Positions 22,418 to 28,273 of a stretch of 28,273 nucleotides of DNA are shown in pieces. A program made the position numbers and the translations under genes. A model generated the notes under the pieces. The model ran no database searches, had not been told where the DNA came from, and saw only the letters and a program-made list of their open reading frames with translations. Position 1 is the stretch's first letter, and each line of letters opens with the position of its first letter. The stretch is from CAZPWF01 sp964590725 (GTDB taxonomy: Bacteria > Patescibacteriota > Saccharimonadia > Saccharimonadales > JACQNP01), in contig CAZPWF010000010.1 in the NCBI GenBank assembly GCA_964590725.1, positions 1 through 28,273 on the forward strand. Direction: 5' to 3'.

Positions 22418-23299
22418 GTGGAAAAGATTATTTTATACTACAAGTTTATTCCAATTATTGACCCAGAAATGACGAAACTTTGGCAATTAGAGCTATGTTC
22501 TAAGCTAGGTCTAAAAGGTAGGATTATTGTCAGTAAACATGGTATAAACGGAACCTTAGGTGGAAATCTAGATGCTCTGCGTGCATATAAAAGTGCCATG
22601 AATAAAACTGATACTTTTAAGGGCATAACTTATAAATGGAGTGCTGGATCGGTTGATGATTTTCCTCGACTAAGCGTAAAAGTGCGTCCGGAAATTGTTG
22701 CGTTTGGTGTGCCAGACGAAGTTGTCGTAGACGAAAAAGGTGTAGTTAATAGCGGCACTCATTTAAAACCAAAACAGTTACATGAACTTTTGAAAGAAAA
22801 AGGTGATGATGTTGTGTTTTTTGACGGAAGAAATGCCTACGAGGCTCAGATTGGTAAGTTTAAAAATGCAATAATCCCAGATGTAGAAACCTCTAGAGAT
22901 TTTGTAAAAGAAATTGAAGATCCTAAGTACGACGATATTAAGGACAAGCCTGTAGTCACGTATTGTACGGGCGGTATTCGTTGCGAAATATTGAGTGCAC
23001 TTATGAAGAATCGGGGTTTTAAGGATGTATATCAAATCGATGGAGGAATCGTAAAGTACGGTGAAACTTTTGCGGACGAAGGTGAATGGGAAGGTAAGCT
23101 ATATATTTTTGATAATCGAATGACGACAGCATTTAGTGACAAGGCCAAAGATATTGGCGAATGCATTCATTGTAAGCAAAAAACAAGTAATTTTGTAAAT
23201 TGTAGTAATGCCGAATGTAATAAGCTGGTTTTGGTTTGTGAATCATGTGCAGATAATGAATACTGCACAAAGTGCGCAGTCGTCACTACTGCATCTTAG
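22418..23299 (+). CDS. trhO: tRNA uridine-34 hydroxylase (rhodanese-fold)
   Basis: Member of the TrhO/YceA family, which installs 5-hydroxyuridine at the tRNA wobble position. 293 aa against about 350 in E. coli. The N-terminal acylphosphatase-like domain (1-90) has 'LKGRIIVSKHGINGTLGG'. The rhodanese domain has 'VVFFDGRNAYEAQIGKFKNA' and the active loop 'CTGGIRCE' with C183 and C189. The C-terminal Cys cluster ('CIHCKQ', 'CSNAEC', 'CESCADNEYCTKC') should bind zinc. The GTG start is chosen because the frame begins with the typical 'ILYYKFIPI' strand and a -10 lies 6 nt upstream. All family residues that I know are present. Confidence 0.93.
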   Translation: MEKIILYYKFIPIIDPEMTKLWQLELCSKLGLKGRIIVSKHGINGTLGGNLDALRAYKSAMNKTDTFKGITYKWSAGSVDDFPRLSVKVRPEIVAFGVPDEVVVDEKGVVNSGTHLKPKQLHELLKEKGDDVVFFDGRNAYEAQIGKFKNAIIPDVETSRDFVKEIEDPKYDDIKDKPVVTYCTGGIRCEILSALMKNRGFKDVYQIDGGIVKYGETFADEGEWEGKLYIFDNRMTTAFSDKAKDIGECIHCKQKTSNFVNCSNAECNKLVLVCESCADNEYCTKCAVVTTAS

Positions 23300-23309
23300 T
23301 TGAATTGTT

Positions 23310-23315
23310 TATAAT
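23310..23315 (+). promoter_or_regulatory. -10 box (TATAAT) of the HAD phosphatase, leaderless
   Basis: Perfect TATAAT ending 6 nt before ATG 23322, the same spacing as at trhO. The transcript start should be the A of the ATG. No -35 seen. Confidence 0.5.
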
Positions 23316-23321
23316 GTCATT

Positions 23322-23855
23322 ATGAGAGTAATTCAAAAAAATCAAGATACGCCTATGTTCGTACCAGATATTATGGCTATATCTCTGTTCGACATAGATT
23401 TTTCTGAACTCAAAAAACGTGGAATTAAATATATTGCCTTTGATGCAGACAGCACCTTGGTTGCCTATAGAGCTAAGCAGTTGCATGATAAAACCAAGAC
23501 TTTCCTAAAGAGGGAACTAAAGCATTTTGAAGGAGTTTGTATAGCCAGTAATCGGGTCACGAACGATCTGCATGAAATTGCCGCAGATCTCGACGCAGAC
23601 ATAATCAGGGCCTCATTGACACTCAGGAAACCGGCAAAGGGTTTTTTCGAGCGGGTAATCGCTCATTTTGACACCCAGGCGCCTTCTGAGATAGCGATGA
23701 TCGGAGATAAACTAGTTGCCGATATCTATGGCGCGAATCGTATGGGGCTCACGACTGTTTGGGTAGAGAAGCTGGGTATAGATAGTATTTTTGACAGAGT
23801 TCTACATACTCGCAGTCTAGAAATGCGTATGATGAAGAAATACATTACTGACTGA
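23322..23855 (+). CDS. YqeG-like HAD-superfamily phosphatase (subfamily IIIA)
   Basis: 177 aa. The HAD motifs are in order: motif I 'AFDADSTL' with nucleophile D41 and D43, motif II Ser in 'CIASNRV', motif III Lys in 'LRKPAKGFF', and motif IV 'MIGDKLVADIYGANRMGL'. This is the YqeG/phosphatidylglycerophosphate-phosphatase-like subgroup; relatives include mitochondrial Gep4/PTPMT-type enzymes, so a phosphatidylglycerophosphate or similar substrate is possible but not proven. The N-terminus 'FVPDIMAISLFDIDFSELK' is the usual lead-in ('P......i..id...L...Gik'). It sits 22 nt after trhO and 5 nt before uvrC, and probably leads the uvrC-pepP transcript. Confidence 0.9.
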   Translation: MRVIQKNQDTPMFVPDIMAISLFDIDFSELKKRGIKYIAFDADSTLVAYRAKQLHDKTKTFLKRELKHFEGVCIASNRVTNDLHEIAADLDADIIRASLTLRKPAKGFFERVIAHFDTQAPSEIAMIGDKLVADIYGANRMGLTTVWVEKLGIDSIFDRVLHTRSLEMRMMKKYITD

Positions 23856-23860
23856 TTAAT

Positions 23861-25348
23861 ATGGCTACACAATTGGACGACAAGCTTAATAAGCTACCCT
23901 CTGACCCCGGCGTCTATTTTTACAAAGACATACTCGGAAATATTATATACGTTGGCAAGGCGGCAAACCTGCGAAATCGTGTGCGTCAGTATTTCCAAAA
24001 AAGCAGGGTACGCGATCCTAAGACAGATGCGTTGGTGGCCGAAATAAGTGATGTTGATTGGATAGTTGTTGATACCGAACTAGATGCGCTGTTTTTGGAA
24101 GCTGAGCAAATCCGTCGTAATTTGCCCAAATACAATATCTTGCTTAGAGATGATAAAAGTACCGTATATGTCCGGATATCATTCAATAGCGACCACCCAA
24201 CTGTCACGACTACCCGTAGACCGTTAGATGATGGAGCAGAATATTTTGGTCCATATCTAAGCGCTTTTGCCATACGCAAAGCTTTGAAGTATTTGAGGCG
24301 AGCGTTCCCCTATTCCACGCATACTGTCGTGCCAAAAAGAGTTTGCCTGCAGTATCAACTTGGTCTGTGTCCAGGATTGGAAGAACATAAAACCACTATC
24401 GAAGAGTATCGGCATAATCTAGGCAAGTTGAAGCAATATCTCAAGGGTAATCGTCGACAGTTAATGATGGTGCTTGAAAAAGATATGAAAGTTGCGGCGC
24501 ACGACCATAACTTTGAGCAGGCGGCAGAGTTACGCAATCAGTTAAAGGCGCTTAATGAGCTAAAAAAACAAATTGTATTTAGCGACAAAGAAGCACTTGA
24601 TTTGAGTAAAGACCAGGGACTTTTTGAACTAGCATCTCTTCTGTCTTTACCAGCAATTCCTAGGAGAATTGAAGGGTATGATATTAGCCATATGCAGGGA
24701 ACGGACACTGTTGCGAGTATGGTCGTATTTGTTAATGGGGTCCCAGATAAAACTGAGTATAGAAAGTTTAAAATGAGAATTCCTGGTAATGATGATTTTG
24801 CTCACATGAATGAGGTTTTGCTTCGCCGATTAAGAAAGAGTGGCCAGAAAAAATGGTCAGCAGCAGACTTATTGTTGATTGACGGGGGGAAAGGTCAGCT
24901 ATCGGCGGCCATAAAAGCCTGTCAGGAACAGGGTGTGCATACCCCGATTATTGGATTAGCTAAACGTCAGGAAGAGATTGTTGTTCATTCATCATCTAAT
25001 GTACGTATTGATAATAATTTTTTAAAACAAACTCAAGCATATATAAATGTCTCTGGAGATTTTACTACTATTGGTCTGCCCCACACCATGCCCTTAGTTA
25101 AACTGCTTCAGAGAGTTCGTGATGAATCGCATCGTTTTGCGGTTAGTTATCACTCGGTCTTAAAAACAAAGCGTCAAACATCCAGTGTTTTGGACGAAAT
25201 ACCAACTGTTGGTCCTGAGACAAAAAAGAAACTTCTAAAACACTTCGGTAGCCTAAAGGGAGTTACTGAGGCATCTCAGGCGGATCTGGCTCGTCTTGTC
25301 GGTGTTAAAAAAGCAGCTATACTAAAACAGTATCTTTTGAAGAAGTAA
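23861..25348 (+). CDS. uvrC: Excinuclease ABC subunit C, short form
   Basis: Dual-incision nuclease of nucleotide excision repair. The N-terminal GIY-YIG domain ('GVYFYKDILGNIIYVGKAAN', about 17-36) makes the 3' cut. A UvrBC-interaction helix pair is near 207-242 ('DHNFEQAAELRNQLKAL'). The RNase H-like domain has 'GYDISHMQG' (D274), 'NDDFAHMNEVLLRRL' and 'LLIDGGKGQL' (D341), with His in 'DESHRFAVSYH' (H424), for the 5' cut. Two helix-hairpin-helix repeats end the protein ('IPTVGPETKKKLLKHFGS'). It has 495 aa against about 610 in E. coli. In the Cys loop only two of four E. coli cluster cysteines remain ('VCLQYQLGLCPG'), so a [4Fe-4S] cluster is unlikely. Start ATG 23861. Confidence 0.96.
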   Translation: MATQLDDKLNKLPSDPGVYFYKDILGNIIYVGKAANLRNRVRQYFQKSRVRDPKTDALVAEISDVDWIVVDTELDALFLEAEQIRRNLPKYNILLRDDKSTVYVRISFNSDHPTVTTTRRPLDDGAEYFGPYLSAFAIRKALKYLRRAFPYSTHTVVPKRVCLQYQLGLCPGLEEHKTTIEEYRHNLGKLKQYLKGNRRQLMMVLEKDMKVAAHDHNFEQAAELRNQLKALNELKKQIVFSDKEALDLSKDQGLFELASLLSLPAIPRRIEGYDISHMQGTDTVASMVVFVNGVPDKTEYRKFKMRIPGNDDFAHMNEVLLRRLRKSGQKKWSAADLLLIDGGKGQLSAAIKACQEQGVHTPIIGLAKRQEEIVVHSSSNVRIDNNFLKQTQAYINVSGDFTTIGLPHTMPLVKLLQRVRDESHRFAVSYHSVLKTKRQTSSVLDEIPTVGPETKKKLLKHFGSLKGVTEASQADLARLVGVKKAAILKQYLLKK

Positions 25349-25370
25349 CAGTGTTGGACAAATTAATCTT

Positions 25371-26594
25371 ATGACAAACAAGGAATTTTCTAGTGAATTT
25401 TTTATCGCAAATAGGCGTCGCCTGCAAATGCTGTTTGCGGGTAGTGCCCCAATAATTTTGACAGCTAACGGGATGCTACAAAGGAACAGCGACATTACAT
25501 TTCCTTTTAGACAAGAAAGTAATTTTTGGTATCTCACCGGAATTGATGAACCTGATATTATTCTTGTAATTGATAGAGGCAAAGAATATCTAATCGTCCC
25601 AGACAGGGATAAAAATCGGCAGGCATTTGACGGCGCCATTGATCATGAACGGCTTGTATCAATTTCGGGAATCGATAACATTTATGGCGAAAAAACTGGC
25701 TGGCAAAAACTTTCCCTAAGATTAAAGAAGGTTAAGCATATCGCGACGTTGACGCCACCAATTGCATTTGAATCGCATTATGGATTTTATACAAATCCGG
25801 CCAGAGGCAGATTAATCGATATAATAAAAGAAATAAATGAAAACCTCGAGTTAATTGATCTAAAAAACCAGTTTTCTAAGATGAGGTCTGTAAAGCAGCC
25901 CGAAGAACTAAATGCCATAAAAAGAGCTATTGATATTACTTCTCAGGCCTTCAAGCAGGTAGTTACTAAGCGCAAAAGTTTTAATTACGAAAGCGATATT
26001 TTGCGCCTTGTTGACACGTATTTTGTAAAACACGGTGTTGAACACGCTTATCAGCCGATTATTGCCGGTGGTGGGAATGCATGCGTGCTGCACTACGTCA
26101 AAAACACAGAGAAACTAGATAATAGTCTGGTGTTGATAGATGTAGGCGCTGAATATTGTCACTACGCAAGTGATATAACACGTACATATTCGTTAGGGCC
26201 TATTAATAATCGCCAACAATCTGTTCATGATGCCGTAGTTGAGGTTCAAGACTACGCCCTGTCTATCTTAAAGCCTGGTATTACAATTCGAGGCTATGAA
26301 AAAAGTATAGAACAATATATGGGGGAAAAATTGCGTGAACTTGGGTTAATTAAATCTGTTGAATCTAGCGAAGTGCGGAGATATTACCCGCATGCAACCT
26401 CGCACTTTCTTGGGCTTGATACACACGATATTGGTGATTATGATGCTCCACTCGAAGTTGGCGCAGTTCTAACCGTCGAGCCAGGGATATATATACCCGA
26501 AGAATCAATTGGTATTAGGATTGAAGATAATGTTCAAGTCACTAAGTCTGGCGTCGAGGTTTTAAGCAAAAACTTGCCTCGCACACTAGAGTAA
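25371..26594 (+). CDS. pepP: Xaa-Pro aminopeptidase (M24B)
   Basis: Metallopeptidase that removes an N-terminal residue before proline. 407 aa, with the AMP_N domain at 1-130 ('NGMLQRNSDITFPFRQESNF', 'WYLTGIDEPD') and the pita-bread fold after about 165. The dimetal ligands are complete: D257 and D268 ('LIDVGAEYCHYASDITRTY'), H345 ('HATSHFLGLDTHDIG'), E370 ('VEPGIYI') and E385 ('IRIEDNV'). This is the PepP form and not methionine aminopeptidase, as the AMP_N domain shows. It lies 22 nt after uvrC on the same strand without an obvious promoter of its own. In a host-dependent organism it would help use imported peptides, which fits the peptide-binding protein further on. Confidence 0.95.
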   Translation: MTNKEFSSEFFIANRRRLQMLFAGSAPIILTANGMLQRNSDITFPFRQESNFWYLTGIDEPDIILVIDRGKEYLIVPDRDKNRQAFDGAIDHERLVSISGIDNIYGEKTGWQKLSLRLKKVKHIATLTPPIAFESHYGFYTNPARGRLIDIIKEINENLELIDLKNQFSKMRSVKQPEELNAIKRAIDITSQAFKQVVTKRKSFNYESDILRLVDTYFVKHGVEHAYQPIIAGGGNACVLHYVKNTEKLDNSLVLIDVGAEYCHYASDITRTYSLGPINNRQQSVHDAVVEVQDYALSILKPGITIRGYEKSIEQYMGEKLRELGLIKSVESSEVRRYYPHATSHFLGLDTHDIGDYDAPLEVGAVLTVEPGIYIPEESIGIRIEDNVQVTKSGVEVLSKNLPRTLE

Positions 26595-26602
26595 CCTACA
26601 AT
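26574..26602 (+). promoter_or_regulatory. Promoter of the YvlD-like gene and secG
   Basis: TTGCCT (26574-26579), 17-nt spacer, TACAAT (26597-26602), then 7 nt to ATG 26610. Predicted leader about 1 nt. It is the best two-element leaderless promoter in the window. Confidence 0.6.
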
Positions 26603-26609
26603 AAGCGTT

Positions 26610-26972
26610 ATGCAACGTGGACCGTTTACTAGGTTCGCTATTCGTTGGTTTGTGTGTAGTTTGGGCCTTTGGATAGCTGCCGGCTTGCTTGGGCAGAGGA
26701 TTACCTTTCAAGGATCTGGGATTATAATTATTGCCGGTTTGTTGTTGGCGATCGTGAATATTATTATCAAGCCGTTTATTGTGATTCTATCGTTACCAGC
26801 TATTTTATTTAGTCTTGGGTTATTCATGATTGTGATCAATGGATTGATGGTATTGCTGGTAAGTTGGCTTTACGAGCCACTGCAAGTAAACAATTTTGGT
26901 GCAGCAATGCTTGCAGGTATGGTGATAGGCTTGGTAAACTATCTAGTGACAACCATATTGGAGGAAAAGTGA
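26610..26972 (+). CDS. YvlD-like (phage holin family 4) membrane protein
   Basis: 120 aa with four hydrophobic segments, matching the YvlD/'phage holin 4' family (PF04020 type). Family core: 'LLLAIVNIIIKPFIVILSLP' near 44-63, 'FSLGLFMIVINGLMVLLVSW' near 67-86 and a last 'FGAAMLAGMVIGLVNYLV'. Despite the family name, bacterial members are chromosomal membrane proteins, not lysis proteins; in Bacillus the relative sits with envelope-stress genes. No lytic or phage genes are near. The stop overlaps the secG GTG by 4 nt (GTGA), so the pair is translationally coupled. Confidence 0.9.
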   Translation: MQRGPFTRFAIRWFVCSLGLWIAAGLLGQRITFQGSGIIIIAGLLLAIVNIIIKPFIVILSLPAILFSLGLFMIVINGLMVLLVSWLYEPLQVNNFGAAMLAGMVIGLVNYLVTTILEEK

Positions 26973-27181
26973 GTATATTCAATTACATAACAATAATTTC
27001 TGCAGTCATTTTGACGATTCTTATTCTAGTACAGACTAGGGGTGCTACTTTAGGTGCTGGTCTTGGTGGTGGCGGCGAAGTTAATACCGTTCGGAGAGGA
27101 TCGGATAAGACTATTCATCAGATAACAATTATCATGGCATTTATTTTTTCCGCGTCTTTGATACTGAGTGTAATCGTATAG
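26969..27181 (+). CDS. secG: Preprotein translocase subunit SecG
   Basis: 70-aa SecG, the small accessory subunit of the SecYEG channel. Two membrane helices (about 4-22 and 50-68) flank a glycine-rich cytoplasmic loop 'GATLGAGLGGGGEVNTVRRG', the family hallmark. The GTG 26969 start has GGAGG at 26960-26964 (4-nt spacing) and overlaps the upstream TGA; a longer frame beginning at 26864 would put a polar, Cys-containing stretch in front of the first helix and is rejected. It is followed by the peptide-binding protein gene at 27201 (19 nt), an order that I recall from other CPR genomes. Confidence 0.92.
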   Translation: MSIFNYITIISAVILTILILVQTRGATLGAGLGGGGEVNTVRRGSDKTIHQITIIMAFIFSASLILSVIV

Positions 27182-27200
27182 GTATAGCTATTAAGCGCTA

Positions 27201-28273
27201 ATGATTGATCGAACAACCAAACTTCGGTGGAGACGCAAATTTAGGCGACGAAAACGCCAAGTTGAGGATATTAGTTCTCAGACTGAGGAACATTTTGAGA
27301 AGCATTTTTTCAAACGTCTTAATAAATTAGTAGGAGTGCGGCGATTTATAGTCGGTTGGGTAGTTCTGTTGCTAATCACTACTCTGGGTGTTTCGCTACA
27401 ACTTAGAGCTTTAACGAATGATTTTCAGAAACTTACCCCAGTACCCGGCGGGATATATTCAGAGGGAGTAATCGGGGCTTTTACTAATGCTAGCCCACTA
27501 TATGCTGCTGGAGCGGTTGATAACACTGTATCCAAACTAGTATTTTCGGGTCTTATGAAGTATAACCAGCAGAATCAGCTTGTGGGTGATTTGGCACAGA
27601 GTATGAATGTTGATGATAAAGGGCGAGTATATACGCTTGTTCTTAAACCAAATATCTCTTGGCATGATGGAAAACCGGTAAAAGCTGACGACGTTGTCTT
27701 TACCTATAGAACCATTCAAAATCCAGATGCTAAGTCACCGCTTTCTAGTAGCTGGCGCGGCATAAAGATAGAGGCTAAGGATGACCGCACAGTAGTCTTT
27801 ACATTACCGAATGTATTGAGCTCATTTCCGTTTGCGCTCACTAACGGCATAGTTCCAAAGCATATCTTAGAAAGCGTCCCGGCAAGTCAGCTTAGATCTG
27901 TTCGTTTTAATACAGTAGAGCCTGTTGGGTCCGGGCCATTTAAATGGGGTAGTATTGAGGTTATTGGCGGAAGTATTGATGATCGTCATGAAAAGATAGG
28001 GTTAATCGCAAACGATAAGTATTACGATGGCGCCCCAAAGCTACAGCAATTTGTCGTATTGTCTTTTCGTAATGAAAAATCTATGCTTGAAAGCTTTGAA
28101 AACCAGGAGCTTAACGGCATGAGTGGGCTCGATACATTACCCGATGATATCGGCGTAGATAGCGAAACAGTTACAGAGCACAATATCCCGTTAACCGGGC
28201 AAGTGGCTGTGTTCTTCAAAAACTCTGAAGGTATATTAAGCGACCCTAAAGTACGACGAGCACTTGTTCAGGC
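27201..28273 (+). CDS. Peptide ABC transporter substrate-binding protein (family 5), 5' part
   Basis: 357 codons present; the 3' end is beyond the window. The N-terminus is very basic ('LRWRRKFRRRKRQ', about 8-20), then a membrane helix near 51-68 ('FIVGWVVLLLITTLGVSL') with no lipobox Cys, so it is a membrane-anchored and not a lipid-anchored binding protein. The SBP_bac_5 core follows: 'VSKLVFSGLMKYNQ', 'LAQSMNVDDKGRVYTLVLKP', the family signature 'ISWHDGKPVKADDVVFTYR' near 153-171, and 'PVGSGPFKWG' near 238-247. It should bind oligopeptides or similar outside the membrane and hand them to an Opp/Dpp-type permease, which may lie downstream. A TATAGC box at 27183-27188 gives weak promoter evidence. 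Confidence 0.9.
   Translation, partial: MIDRTTKLRWRRKFRRRKRQVEDISSQTEEHFEKHFFKRLNKLVGVRRFIVGWVVLLLITTLGVSLQLRALTNDFQKLTPVPGGIYSEGVIGAFTNASPLYAAGAVDNTVSKLVFSGLMKYNQQNQLVGDLAQSMNVDDKGRVYTLVLKPNISWHDGKPVKADDVVFTYRTIQNPDAKSPLSSSWRGIKIEAKDDRTVVFTLPNVLSSFPFALTNGIVPKHILESVPASQLRSVRFNTVEPVGSGPFKWGSIEVIGGSIDDRHEKIGLIANDKYYDGAPKLQQFVVLSFRNEKSMLESFENQELNGMSGLDTLPDDIGVDSETVTEHNIPLTGQVAVFFKNSEGILSDPKVRRALVQ

Noticed and set aside
26864..26968. Longer N-terminus for SecG
   Set aside because: The extension is polar and Cys-containing, overlaps the upstream gene by over 100 nt and would displace the first helix; GTG 26969 has GGAGG and gives the normal SecG length.
26610..26972. Phage lysis holin, suggesting a prophage
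   Set aside because: The protein belongs to the chromosomal YvlD-like branch; no other phage gene is near, and the baseplate-J-like domain at 3772-5436 is a known CPR membrane-protein fold.

Overview
The window is a gene-dense chromosomal segment of a small-genome bacterium. The best fit is the Candidate Phyla Radiation, most likely Candidatus Saccharibacteria (TM7). This is inferred from gene style and content, not from a marker search. The clues are compact housekeeping proteins (an alanyl-tRNA synthetase without its C-terminal domain, a short UvrC, a 70-residue SecG), many -10 boxes lying 6-11 nt before start codons (leaderless transcription), low-to-moderate GC, and CPR-style membrane proteins. 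No rRNA, tRNA, CRISPR array, insertion sequence or phage cluster was seen.

Layout. Positions 1-255 hold the 3' end of an EVE/PUA-like gene. From 276 a plus-strand run carries compact alaS, a 90-aa unknown, an FtsA/PilM-like actin-fold ATPase overlapping a CPR-type membrane protein with a baseplate-J-like ectodomain, ruvX and mltG (overlapping starts and stops throughout). A 245-nt non-coding stretch with several hairpins follows, then a LysM-LysM-CHAP wall hydrolase whose N-terminus is probably joined across an A8 run, obgE, and an E. coli-like exonuclease I (sbcB). A minus-strand island (11116-12618) carries a prephenate dehydratase, a PGPGW membrane protein and a previously uncalled 55-aa membrane peptide with its own promoter. 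The plus strand resumes with two tandem paralogous unknowns, uvrA and a 98-aa unknown. DedA (minus), rplY/ctc (plus, strong Shine-Dalgarno) and an ABC exporter (minus, Shine-Dalgarno in a hairpin loop) follow. The last part is all plus: a 583-aa acidic tail-anchored protein, trhO, a YqeG-like HAD phosphatase, uvrC, an M24 aminopeptidase P, a YvlD-like membrane protein, secG and the 5' part of a peptide-binding protein.

Functional themes are cell envelope work (MltG, LysM-CHAP, baseplate-J-like protein, DedA, ABC exporter, SecG, substrate-binding protein), DNA repair (UvrA, UvrC, ExoI, possibly RuvX) and translation (AlaRS, L25, Obg, TrhO). The least-described items are the ATPase/ectodomain pair at 2219-5436, the tandem paralogs at 12722-14032, the -1 frameshift signature at 7137-7226, the small gene at 11116-11283 with overlapping hairpins, and the large tail-anchored protein at 20641-22392. 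I see no defence island or obviously new multi-gene system. The evidence supports several individual loci worth checking.
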